In this document: positions 6,250 to 12,548 of the stretch, in pieces
How positions within the stretch are numbered: the stretch's first letter is position 1
Layout: each line of letters opens with the position of its first letter
Assembly (NCBI GenBank): GCA_900538465.1
Contig: UPXV01000049.1
Location: 1-12,625 of the forward strand
From: an uncultured Erysipelotrichaceae bacterium
GTDB taxonomy: Bacteria > Bacillota_I > Bacilli_A > Erysipelotrichales > Coprobacillaceae
Direction: 5' to 3'
Length of the DNA stretch: 12,625 nucleotides
Translations under genes and position numbers: made by a program
The notes under the pieces: generated by a model
The model's input: only the letters and a program-made list of their open reading frames with translations
Database searches by the model: none
What the model was told of the DNA's origin: nothing

Positions 6250-7056
6250 ATGATAAAAATCAATGAAAAAGGACAAGCTGTTGCTCCTAAGACACACTTT
6301 ATAACAAATGAAGCTTTCAAAAAAATAGAGCATACAGAAATCAGATGGTTAGGAAACGCCAGTATTATGATCAATAGTCGAGGAACAAATATTATGATTG
6401 ATCCACTATTAGAAGGATTTGATATGCCATTATTAATAGATATGCCAATCTTACCTCAAGATATTCCAACATTAGATGCTTTATTGATTACACATATTGA
6501 TAATGATCACTTTAGTCGACCAACATGCCATGATGTTATAAGCGTTTGTAAGTCTTATCATGCTACAAAATATGTAGCTGAAGTGATGAGAAAAGAAAAT
6601 ATCCCAGGGATTGGGCATGATATTGATGAGTCTTTTATGGTGAATGATGTTAAAGTTACCCTCACAAAAGCTGTGCACAATTGGCAAAATGAATCATCAA
6701 AGTACAATTATCGTGAATGGAAAGTAGAAGATTATTGTGGCTATTGGATAGATTCACAAGATGGAACAATTTGGTTACCTGGTGATTCTAAACTCATTGA
6801 TGAACATTTGCATATGCCTAATCCTGATGTGATTTTATTTGACTTTGCGGACAATGAATGGCACATAACATTAGAAGGAGCAATCAAGCTTGCCAATGCT
6901 TATCCAAATGCTCAACTGATTTGTATTCATTGGGGATGTGTTGATGCACCTGAGATGTCACCATTTAATGGTAATCCAGAAACATTGTTTGATAAAGTTG
7001 TGAATCCAGATAGAATTCAAGTTTTAGCTCCTGGGGAGGCATTTGTTTTATCATGA
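6250..7056 (+). CDS. UlaG-like metallo-beta-lactamase-fold hydrolase
   Basis: 268 residues, cytoplasmic. Features are an IRWLGNASIMI strand (31-41), NIMIDPLLE (47-55), the metal motif THIDNDHF (81-88), H143 in AVHNW, LPGDSK with D179, and H227 in CIHWG. The HxHxDH motif reads H82-I-D84-N-D86-H87, with aspartate at the second histidine position, a variant also seen in UlaG-like and related lactonase branches. UlaG opens L-ascorbate-6-phosphate lactone, but there are no other ula genes here, so only a general hydrolase or lactonase role is inferred. The RBS AGGAGG (6237-6242) overlaps the MFS stop. The 3' end overlaps the phosphatase gene by 4 nt (ATGA). Probably it acts on the solute moved by the transporter. 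Confidence 0.85.
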   Translation: MIKINEKGQAVAPKTHFITNEAFKKIEHTEIRWLGNASIMINSRGTNIMIDPLLEGFDMPLLIDMPILPQDIPTLDALLITHIDNDHFSRPTCHDVISVCKSYHATKYVAEVMRKENIPGIGHDIDESFMVNDVKVTLTKAVHNWQNESSKYNYREWKVEDYCGYWIDSQDGTIWLPGDSKLIDEHLHMPNPDVILFDFADNEWHITLEGAIKLANAYPNAQLICIHWGCVDAPEMSPFNGNPETLFDKVVNPDRIQVLAPGEAFVLS

Positions 7057-7625
7057 AAAAAACATTATATTTAATGCGTCATGGTCAAACGATGTTTAAT
7101 GTACAAAAGAAAATTCAAGGATGGTGCGATTCTCCATTAACAGAATTAGGGATACATCAAGCTCAAGTGGCAGGAGAGTATTTTAAAAAGAATCATATTA
7201 CATTTGATCATGCTTATTCCTCAACAAGTGAACGTTGTTGTGATACATTAGAACTTATTACAGATATGCCTTATACAAGAATAAAAGGTATAAAGGAAAT
7301 GTTTTATGGTGAATTAGAAGGTGAAAGTGAACGACTCAATTGTGCAACACCTAAAGAATGTGAAACATATTATCTTCAATTTGGTGGTGAATCTTCTAAT
7401 ACAGTTAGAGATAGAATGTTAAAAACACTAACAGATATTATGGAAAAAGACGATCATGAAAGTGTTTTGGCAGTTTCTCATAGTGGTGCTTGTTTTAACT
7501 TTTTAAGAGCTATTCAAGATCCTACAGAAGAATTAAAGAAAGGAATAACAAATTGTTGCATATTCATATACGAATATGAAAATCATCACTTCACTTTAAA
7601 AGAAGTAATCAGACATCAATTTTAA
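7053..7625 (+). CDS. Histidine phosphatase family protein (phosphoglycerate mutase-like)
   Basis: 190 residues. The RHG motif is LYLMRHGQT (5-13) with nucleophile H10. R61 in the SSTSERCCDTL stretch, E82 in KEMFYGELEG and the second histidine H143 in AVSHSG complete the active site. Length and motifs fit small phosphatases of the branch 2 family (broad-specificity phosphatase or PGM-like). A glycolytic mutase role is unlikely in a regulated operon; dephosphorylation of a metabolite is more plausible. It starts on the ATGA overlap with the preceding hydrolase gene, so translation is probably coupled, and it is the last gene before a terminator. Confidence 0.92.
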   Translation: MKKTLYLMRHGQTMFNVQKKIQGWCDSPLTELGIHQAQVAGEYFKKNHITFDHAYSSTSERCCDTLELITDMPYTRIKGIKEMFYGELEGESERLNCATPKECETYYLQFGGESSNTVRDRMLKTLTDIMEKDDHESVLAVSHSGACFNFLRAIQDPTEELKKGITNCCIFIYEYENHHFTLKEVIRHQF

Positions 7626-7652
7626 AAGATGAACAGTTTGTTCATCTTTTTT
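7624..7652. terminator. Bidirectional intrinsic terminator between convergent units
   Basis: AAAAGATGAACA (7624-7635) pairs perfectly over 12 bp with TGTTCATCTTTT (7639-7650) around a 3-nt loop, followed by T. Its A-rich left flank provides a short U run on the other strand. It starts inside the stop codon of the phosphatase gene and abuts the stop of the minus-strand IIB gene, so it likely serves both. Confidence 0.85.
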
Positions 7653-7958
7653 CTAAGCGATTATATGAAGTTTTTTTAAAGCATTATCTAAAACATGCTT
7701 CCCATCCATGAGTCCATATTCTTTAACAGAAACTTCAATAACAGGAATAGAGGGAAACATTTTTTCTATATCTTTTAAAGCATATTTCACTTGAGGTGCT
7801 AAAAGAATAATATCAGCATGAATATGATTATCTAAATCCTTCATTGGCATAGAAAGAATATCAGCATCAATTCCTAAATGATGAGCTTCAACTTTCATTT
7901 TCTCAACCAATAGACTACTTGACATAGCAGCACTACAACATAAAATAATTTTTAACAT
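7653..7958 (-). CDS. Orphan PTS sugar transporter subunit IIB (lactose/cellobiose family)
   Basis: 101 residues, the length of a free-standing EIIB of the chitobiose/cellobiose/lactose family. The N-terminus KIILCCSAAMSSSLLVEKM matches the phosphorylation loop; C8 corresponds to the phosphocysteine of E. coli ChbB (FCSAGMSTS), preceded by an additional C7. The usual glycine after SA is alanine. A central HADIILLAPQV strand matches the ADVVLLGPQ region of the family. It would pass phosphate from IIA to a sugar bound by IIC, but neither is encoded in this window, so it is an orphan. GAGGTG lies 7 nt upstream of the ATG. It has its own promoter and shares a terminator with the convergent operon. 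It may pair with a distant IIC or have a regulatory role. Confidence 0.9.
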   Translation of the reverse strand: MLKIILCCSAAMSSSLLVEKMKVEAHHLGIDADILSMPMKDLDNHIHADIILLAPQVKYALKDIEKMFPSIPVIEVSVKEYGLMDGKHVLDNALKKLHIIA

Positions 7959-7979
7959 AAAGAATCACCTCTTGGCTAC

Positions 7980-7988
7980 ATTATATCA
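7980..7988 (-). promoter_or_regulatory. Extended -10 promoter element of the IIB gene
   Basis: On the minus strand the bases read TGATATAAT, a perfect extended -10 (TGN TATAAT). No good -35 box is present at 16-18 nt, which is acceptable for extended -10 promoters. Predicted transcription starts about 7 nt further on, leaving a short leader with the GAGGTG ribosome binding site. Confidence 0.6.
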
Positions 7989-8074
7989 TTTTTGAATATA
8001 AATTATATGAATTTACTAAATGAGTAAGATATATTTTCATATTTTGAATAAGAATAGATTTTTTGATTTGTTAT

Positions 8075-8083
8075 TGTTATGAT
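8075..8083 (+). promoter_or_regulatory. Extended -10 promoter element of the HAD-GH32 operon
   Basis: TGTTATGAT is an extended -10 with 5 of 6 matches to TATAAT. No convincing -35 is present at normal spacing. The start would be near 8090, just before TGGAGG. The 146-nt space between this gene and the divergent IIB gene therefore holds two back-to-back promoters. Confidence 0.45.
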
Positions 8084-8104
8084 AAAAATAACTGGAGGTA
8101 GATT

Positions 8105-8758
8105 ATGAAAAAAGCAGTTATATTTGATATGGATGGTTTAATGATTGATAGTGAAAGAGTGACTTATAATGAATATGTGAAGAAATTACATTTATTAGGT
8201 CATGATGATTTTACAGAAGAATTATATAAAAATTGTTTAGGAAAAAATAAGGTAGGAATCTGCCAAGTCTTTATTGATCATTATGGAAAAGATTTTCCAA
8301 TGGATGAAGTTTGGGATGATGTTCATGTATGGATTGATGAAAGTTTACGCACATATGTTCCTAAGAAAAAAGGCTTAGATAATTTATTACATTATTTAAA
8401 AGAAAATGGATATAAGACAATTGTTGCAACATCTAGTGCGCGAGCAAGAGTTGATGAAATTTTAAAGAATGCCAAGATTTCAAAATATTTTGATGATAGT
8501 ATTTGTGGAGATGAAGTCACACATGGAAAACCAAATCCTGAGATCTTTTTAACAGCTTGTCAAAAGTTAGGTGTTACACCAGATGAAGCTCTTGTTTTAG
8601 AAGATAGTGAAGCGGGTATTTTAGCTGCTTATGATGGGCACATTGATGTTATTTGTGTTCCTGATATGAAGTATCCAGAACCAGATTTTGCGAAAAAAAC
8701 AACTCAGATTGTAAACTCTCTAGAAGATGTTATAAGTTATTTGAAAGATATTTCCTAG
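8105..8758 (+). CDS. HAD family hydrolase (beta-phosphoglucomutase/sugar phosphatase-like, subfamily IA)
   Basis: 217 residues. Motif I is FDMDGLMIDSE (7-17) with nucleophile D8 and acid/base D10. Motif II is ATSS with T109/S110, motif III is K142 in HGKPNPEIF, and motif IV is LEDSEAG with E166 and D167. An alpha-helical cap occupies about residues 18-85. These features mark a cytoplasmic HAD-IA enzyme, either a phosphatase on a sugar phosphate or a phosphomutase of beta-PGM type; motifs alone do not decide. GGAGG at 8094-8098 is 6 nt upstream. It is the first gene of a pair with the GH32 gene 30 nt downstream, which suggests a role in sugar phosphate metabolism, for example removing stalled sugar phosphates. 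Confidence 0.92.
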   Translation: MKKAVIFDMDGLMIDSERVTYNEYVKKLHLLGHDDFTEELYKNCLGKNKVGICQVFIDHYGKDFPMDEVWDDVHVWIDESLRTYVPKKKGLDNLLHYLKENGYKTIVATSSARARVDEILKNAKISKYFDDSICGDEVTHGKPNPEIFLTACQKLGVTPDEALVLEDSEAGILAAYDGHIDVICVPDMKYPEPDFAKKTTQIVNSLEDVISYLKDIS

Positions 8759-8772
8759 GGAATATCTCTTTT
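8746..8772 (+). terminator. Weak hairpin between HAD and GH32 genes (possible partial terminator)
   Basis: AGATATT (8746-8752) pairs with AATATCT (8761-8767), extended by one G-U and one G-C pair to a 4-nt loop, followed by CTTTT. The U run is short and the stem is A/U-rich, so it may only reduce read-through or act as a processing site. It overlaps the HAD stop codon and lies just before the GH32 ribosome binding site. Confidence 0.4.
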
Positions 8773-8788
8773 AAAAAGGAGGAAAACA

Positions 8789-10105
8789 ATGAGACCGAAA
8801 TTACATTTTACACCACCACAAAATTGGATGAATGATCCCAATGGACTGATTTATTTTCAAGGAAAATATCATTTGTTCTATCAGCACTTTCCTTACACTT
8901 GCAAATGGGGAACTATGCATTGGGGACATGCTATTAGTGATGATCTTGTTTCTTTTCAACACTTACCAATTGCTCTATATCCTTCAAAAGATTATGATCG
9001 CAATGGTTGTTTTTCTGGTTCAGCTATTGCGTATCAAAATCAATTGTATTTGTATTATACATCTATTCGTTATGCAAAAGAAAATCCAAATTATGTCCAT
9101 GTTCAATATAGCGATGATGATTTAATTGCGTCACAATCCGTTGTTATTTCTCAAGATGGATATACATTTGATAATGAATTGGATAAACATCAGGTTATTG
9201 ATGTAATTCAAGATCAAGCACTAGGAGATGTTCGTCACACTAGAGATCCAAAAGTATGGATAGGAAAGAATGGTCATATTTACATGATAGTTGGAAGTAA
9301 AATACCAAGTTCAAAAGGATATGATGGTGAAGTTTTATTTTATGAGAGTGAAGATGGTTTCCATTTTACATATAAAAATAGATTTACAGATTCCAGCATT
9401 GGTGATATGTGGGAATGCCCAGATTTAATTTGTTTAGATGGACAATACTTTATGATTTTTTCACCAGAGAATATCAAAGAACCACCTTATCCTAATAGTC
9501 ATGCAGTGATTATGAAAGTCTCTTTTGATGAAGAAACATGTACGCTTCAAAAACAAGGGGATTATATGTATTTAGATTATGGATTGGATTTCTATGCTCC
9601 TCAAACATTTTTAGATGAACATCAACAAAGAACAATGTTGGGGTGGATGCGTATGAGAAAACCAGCTAAAGATGAGAACTGGTGTGGTATGTTAACAATG
9701 CCAAGAGTCCTTTCCCAAAAAGATGGACATGTCTATCAACATGTTCATCCACATATTCAAAAATTATTTCAAAAAGAAGTTGAAACACTTGATTTTAATC
9801 AGCCATTCTTATTAAAAACATCTTTAAAAGAAGGGGAAGAGATTGTTTTAGGTGGATTGAAATTAAAGATTCAAGATGATTGTTTACATTGTGATAGAGA
9901 AAAAGTATCCATTCAAGCTGATAAAGTCTGTCAACATCATCATACACCACAATTAAATGGAAGATATGATTTAGAAATCTATTATGATTATCATATTTTT
10001 GAAATTTATATAAATGATGGATATTATGTTTTTAGTCAAATTGTATATGAATTAAACAAAAAAGATACTCTCTTTCATAATGGAAAAATATATAACTTAT
10101 TATAA
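8789..10105 (+). CDS. Glycoside hydrolase family 32 (cytoplasmic sucrose-6-phosphate hydrolase / fructosidase)
   Basis: 438 residues, no signal peptide. GH32 motifs are all present: NWMNDPNG (12-19) with nucleophile D16, the FSGSA segment (75-79), R152-D153-P154 holding the transition-state stabiliser, and W208-E209-C210-P211-D212 with the acid/base glutamate. The five-bladed propeller therefore looks intact. The C-terminal beta-sandwich (from about residue 340) is shorter than in typical ~480-500-residue sucrose-6-phosphate hydrolases. A cytoplasmic enzyme of this family usually splits sucrose-6-phosphate imported by a PTS, or short fructooligosaccharides; which applies is inferred. AAGGAGG lies 6 nt upstream of ATG 8789. 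The partner is the HAD gene upstream; no sucrose PTS, fructokinase or SacR/ScrR regulator is seen next to it, though the ROK kinase 4 kb away could in principle phosphorylate fructose. Confidence 0.93.
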   Translation: MRPKLHFTPPQNWMNDPNGLIYFQGKYHLFYQHFPYTCKWGTMHWGHAISDDLVSFQHLPIALYPSKDYDRNGCFSGSAIAYQNQLYLYYTSIRYAKENPNYVHVQYSDDDLIASQSVVISQDGYTFDNELDKHQVIDVIQDQALGDVRHTRDPKVWIGKNGHIYMIVGSKIPSSKGYDGEVLFYESEDGFHFTYKNRFTDSSIGDMWECPDLICLDGQYFMIFSPENIKEPPYPNSHAVIMKVSFDEETCTLQKQGDYMYLDYGLDFYAPQTFLDEHQQRTMLGWMRMRKPAKDENWCGMLTMPRVLSQKDGHVYQHVHPHIQKLFQKEVETLDFNQPFLLKTSLKEGEEIVLGGLKLKIQDDCLHCDREKVSIQADKVCQHHHTPQLNGRYDLEIYYDYHIFEIYINDGYYVFSQIVYELNKKDTLFHNGKIYNLL

Positions 10106-10142
10106 AAATAATGCTGCACTTTCATTCACGTTGAAAATAACT

Positions 10143-10148
10143 TATAAT
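10143..10148 (+). promoter_or_regulatory. Possible -10 box of the HD-GYP gene
   Basis: A perfect TATAAT lies 25 nt before ATG 10173, in a 67-nt gap after GH32. No -35 is found at 16-18 nt; a nearby TTGAAA at 10131-10136 is too close to serve this box. Weak support. Confidence 0.3.
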
Positions 10149-10172
10149 AAACATAGATAAGAAGGTGACAAT

Positions 10173-11657
10173 ATGCCAACAAATCATAATTATATGCTTG
10201 TTATTGGGAAAGATGAGAATCAGAATCAAGATATTCTCAATATTTTTGAGAATCAATTTAAACCAATGGTTATCAATGAAATAGGAAAAGCAATTGAAAT
10301 CTTATGTCGAATTCATGAACAAGTTGCTTGTGTTATTATTGATGATAGTATGGCTAAAGAAGATATTAAAGATTTTCTTGATTTTTGTCTGGTAAAACAA
10401 TTTGATAGTCAAATTACAATGGTTTTATTAGATGGAACAGACAATGATGATCTATATAATCTTGCTATATCATTAAAAATTGATGAGGTTATGAGAAAAC
10501 CATATAAACAAGATATATTCATGAAAAGGGTTATAAATATTGTTAATCTTTTTAAACATAGATATCGTTTACAATGGTTAGTTGATACACAAACAAAAGA
10601 ATTAAAAGAAAGCATTGATGTTTTAAATCAAATGCGATTAGAAGTCTTAGAATCTTTAGGAACTTTGGTTGAATTTAGAAGCATTGAATCAGGTGAGCAT
10701 ATTTATCGAGTTCGTTATATTACAGAACTTTTAATGAAGGAATATCAAAAGTGTCATCCTGAAATGGGTATTTCTGATGCGATGATTAAAGAAATTGGAA
10801 TGGCTTCAATTCTTCATGATATTGGAAAATTATCAGTAAGTGATGTTATTTTGAATAAACCATCTCGTTTAACAGATGAAGAATTTGAAGAAATGAAAAA
10901 ACATACAATATATGGTTGTGACATCATTAAAAAGTTTAAAGGTTTATATAATGAAAATACATATTGTTTCTATTATGATATCATACGCTCGCATCATGAA
11001 AAATGGGACGGGAAGGGATATCCAGATGGACTCAAAGGTCATGAGATTCCAATTTGGGCACAGATTGTTTCCGTTGCAGATATTTATGATGCGTTAACCA
11101 ATCAACGTGTCTATAAACCTGCTTATGATCATCAAATGGCAATGCAGATGATTTTTAATGGTGAATGTGGTGCTATTAATCCAGAGATTTTAACATGTTT
11201 AAAAAACATTGAAAAGCAAATTCATCAAAAGTCAGAAGTCTTATCTCAACAAGAAGTTGTTACTTTTAGAGATGAAGAAGACAATCTAGTTATGCAGAAT
11301 CTAGAAAGAGAAAGAGCCTATCATCGTGCATATACAGAATTGGTATCAGAGAGTTATTTTGAATATGATAGCGAATATAGAACTTTACAACACTACAATG
11401 TCTTAGGAAGAGTTGGTTTAGAAAAGTATCATGAAGATATGTATAGAAATATTCATCCAGATGATGTAGACGTGTTTAAAAAAGCTTTACAACAAACAAC
11501 ATCAAGTCAGCCGATGTTACATATAAAATTAAGAATTCGTTATGGAGAAAATAGACGCTTTGTATTATGTCTTCTTACAATTCGGACAACTTGGGATATT
11601 TATACAAATAAACGCCTAGGTGGTGTTGGAAAAATAGAGATTCTTGAAAATGAGTGA
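10173..11657 (+). CDS. Receiver-HD-GYP-PAS protein, probable cyclic-di-GMP phosphodiesterase
   Basis: 494 residues, cytoplasmic. Residues 1-130 resemble a response-regulator receiver: D57/D58 at the end of strand 3 (VIIDDS), K109-P110 in MRKPYKQD, and D14-E15 after strand 1. The threonine of strand 4 is not evident, so phosphorylation competence is uncertain. A helix (130-160) leads to the HD-GYP domain (about 160-350): H176, HDIGK with H215-D216 and K219, H244, RSHHE (272-276), the GYP signature in WDGKGYPDG (278-286) and VADIYDALT (301-309). Residues ~385-490 look like a PAS fold (SYFEYD, IHPDD at 427-431, then LGGVGKIEI). HD-GYP domains hydrolyse cyclic-di-GMP or related dinucleotides. There is no DNA-binding output domain. 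AAGGTGA is 4 nt before ATG. The 3' end forms the left arm of a terminator. Confidence 0.9.
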   Translation: MPTNHNYMLVIGKDENQNQDILNIFENQFKPMVINEIGKAIEILCRIHEQVACVIIDDSMAKEDIKDFLDFCLVKQFDSQITMVLLDGTDNDDLYNLAISLKIDEVMRKPYKQDIFMKRVINIVNLFKHRYRLQWLVDTQTKELKESIDVLNQMRLEVLESLGTLVEFRSIESGEHIYRVRYITELLMKEYQKCHPEMGISDAMIKEIGMASILHDIGKLSVSDVILNKPSRLTDEEFEEMKKHTIYGCDIIKKFKGLYNENTYCFYYDIIRSHHEKWDGKGYPDGLKGHEIPIWAQIVSVADIYDALTNQRVYKPAYDHQMAMQMIFNGECGAINPEILTCLKNIEKQIHQKSEVLSQQEVVTFRDEEDNLVMQNLERERAYHRAYTELVSESYFEYDSEYRTLQHYNVLGRVGLEKYHEDMYRNIHPDDVDVFKKALQQTTSSQPMLHIKLRIRYGENRRFVLCLLTIRTTWDIYTNKRLGGVGKIEILENE

Positions 11658-11675
11658 TTTTAAGAATCTCTTTTC
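11636..11675 (+). terminator. Intrinsic terminator overlapping the end of the HD-GYP gene
   Basis: AGAGATTCTT (11636-11645) pairs with AAGAATCTCT (11662-11671); four further inner pairs (one G-U) give a 14-bp stem with an 8-nt loop, followed by a short T run. The left arm lies within the last codons and the stop is in the loop. Confidence 0.75.
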
Positions 11676-11689
11676 TGCAAGAAGTCGTA

Positions 11690-11718
11690 TTGATAAAAAG
11701 AGGAGACTTGTGTATACT
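11690..11718 (+). promoter_or_regulatory. Sigma-A type promoter of treR
   Basis: TTGATA at 11690-11695, a 17-nt spacer and TATACT at 11713-11718. The predicted start is near 11725, with the ribosome binding site GAGGTG at 11728-11733 immediately after. A TreR operator-like sequence overlaps the -10 box. Confidence 0.75.
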
Positions 11719-11719
11719 G
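11708..11719 (+). promoter_or_regulatory. Candidate TreR operator over the treR -10 box
   Basis: TTGTGTATACTG matches the Bacillus-type tre operator core TTGTATATACAA, as I recall it, at 9 of 12 positions, with a central GTATAC palindrome. Its position on the -10 box would give autorepression. The right half is poor, so this is tentative. Confidence 0.4.
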
Positions 11720-11739
11720 TTAATAAAGAGGTGTAATTC

Positions 11740-12450
11740 ATGAGCAAATATCAAATGATCTATCAGGATTTACAAAATAAAATTAAACATAAACGAATTC
11801 CAGCCAATACATATCTTCCTAGTGAAAATGAATTGATGAAACAATATCAAGCATCAAGAGATACAGTACGTAAAGCATTAGATTTACTACTTCATCATGG
11901 ATATATTCAAAAAAGCAAAGGGAAAGGATCGTTGGTATTAGATGTTGATCGCATATCATTTCCAGTTTCAGGAGTAACAAGTTTTAAAGAGCTACAAAAA
12001 ACATTACATGGCGATGTTAAAACAATTGTACATATCTTTGTAGAAGAAGAGATTCCGGATGACTTAAAAGATGATCTTTATATGGAAAGTGGAAAAATTT
12101 ATCATGTAGAGAGAATTAGACAAATTGATGGAGAAAAAGTAATCTTAGATGTAGATTATTTAAATGGTGAAATTGTCAAAGGATTAAAAATTGAACATGC
12201 TCAAAATTCTTTATATGAATATATCGAAAAAGAATTAGGTTTGAAAGTAAGTTTTGCAAGAAAAGAGATTACAGTTGTAAAAGCAACTCAAGAAGAAAAA
12301 GAATTATTAGATATGTTAGATTATGATTTGTTAGTATGTGTAAAATCATATACGTATTTAGAAGATGCAACTTTATTCCAATATACAATATCTAAACATC
12401 GTCCTGATAAATTTAGATTTGTTGATTTTGCAAGAAGAACGGAATTATAG
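11740..12450 (+). CDS. treR: Trehalose operon transcriptional repressor TreR (GntR/UTRA family)
   Basis: 236 residues, matching the length of B. subtilis TreR. An N-terminal GntR winged helix (about 3-70) includes LPSENELMKQYQASRDTVRKA (described here as LPSENEL then SRDTVRKALDLL), GYIQKSKGKGS and the FPVSGVTSFKELQKTL linker characteristic of TreR. The UTRA effector domain follows (about 90-236), ending in KHRPDKFRFVDFARR, a C-terminus nearly the same as in TreR. TreR represses trehalose PTS and phosphotrehalase genes and is induced by trehalose-6-phosphate. GAGGTG is 6 nt upstream of ATG 11740. It is monocistronic here, flanked by its own promoter and terminator; treP and treA/treC are not within the window and may lie to the right. 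Confidence 0.93.
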   Translation: MSKYQMIYQDLQNKIKHKRIPANTYLPSENELMKQYQASRDTVRKALDLLLHHGYIQKSKGKGSLVLDVDRISFPVSGVTSFKELQKTLHGDVKTIVHIFVEEEIPDDLKDDLYMESGKIYHVERIRQIDGEKVILDVDYLNGEIVKGLKIEHAQNSLYEYIEKELGLKVSFARKEITVVKATQEEKELLDMLDYDLLVCVKSYTYLEDATLFQYTISKHRPDKFRFVDFARRTEL

Positions 12451-12478
12451 ATGAATGAGGTCCCATTCATCTTTTTTT
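12449..12478 (+). terminator. Intrinsic terminator of treR
   Basis: AGATGAATG (12449-12457) pairs perfectly with CATTCATCT (12464-12472) around a 6-nt loop, followed by a run of seven T. The hairpin begins in the stop codon of treR, so treR is not co-transcribed with anything downstream. Confidence 0.88.
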
Positions 12479-12509
12479 AACCACTTATGTGTTGAAAACA
12501 ACCACTTAT
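12479..12509. repeat. 10-nt direct repeat AACCACTTAT with 21-nt period
   Basis: AACCACTTAT occurs at 12479-12488 and again at 12500-12509, an exact repeat. The 21-nt period equals two helical turns, placing both copies on the same DNA face, as for dimeric activator sites. The core ACCACTTAT with a 12-nt gap resembles LytTR-type regulator sites only loosely. Confidence 0.6.
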
Positions 12510-12518
12510 AAAAAAGCA

Positions 12519-12543
12519 AATGTATTCTTGATAAGAACACATT
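12519..12543. other. Inverted repeat (11-bp arms, 3-nt centre), probable operator
   Basis: AATGTATTCTT (12519-12529) and AAGAACACATT (12533-12543) are inverted copies with one mismatch, around GAT. The right end touches the TATAAT box at 12543-12548. No T run follows, and the dyad lies upstream of the expected start, so a protein-binding site is more likely than a terminator. Confidence 0.6.
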
Positions 12544-12548
12544 ATAAT
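12543..12548 (+). promoter_or_regulatory. -10 box of a rightward promoter for a gene beyond the window
   Basis: Perfect TATAAT. No consensus -35 lies at 16-18 nt (ATGTAT-like bases instead), which suits an activator-dependent promoter. A GGGGAGGG at 12561-12568 follows, but no good start codon is found after it before the right edge. The remaining bases to 12625 hold nothing else that I can support. Confidence 0.45.

Noticed and set aside
6481..6687. Minus-strand reading frame opposite the metallohydrolase
   Set aside because: Shadow of the gene carrying the THIDNDHF motif; nothing recognisable.
8928..9125. Plus-strand reading frame inside GH32
   Set aside because: Hydrophobic, low-complexity product from a shifted frame of GH32; no ribosome binding site.
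10091..10148. Repeated TAACTTAT near the end of GH32 and before the HD-GYP gene
   Set aside because: Eight-base A/T-rich match, one copy coding; expected by chance.
10409..10615. Minus-strand reading frame opposite the receiver domain
   Set aside because: Shadow frame; no start signals or homology pattern.
10912..11097. Plus-strand reading frame inside the HD-GYP domain
   Set aside because: Shifted frame of conserved HD-GYP codons.
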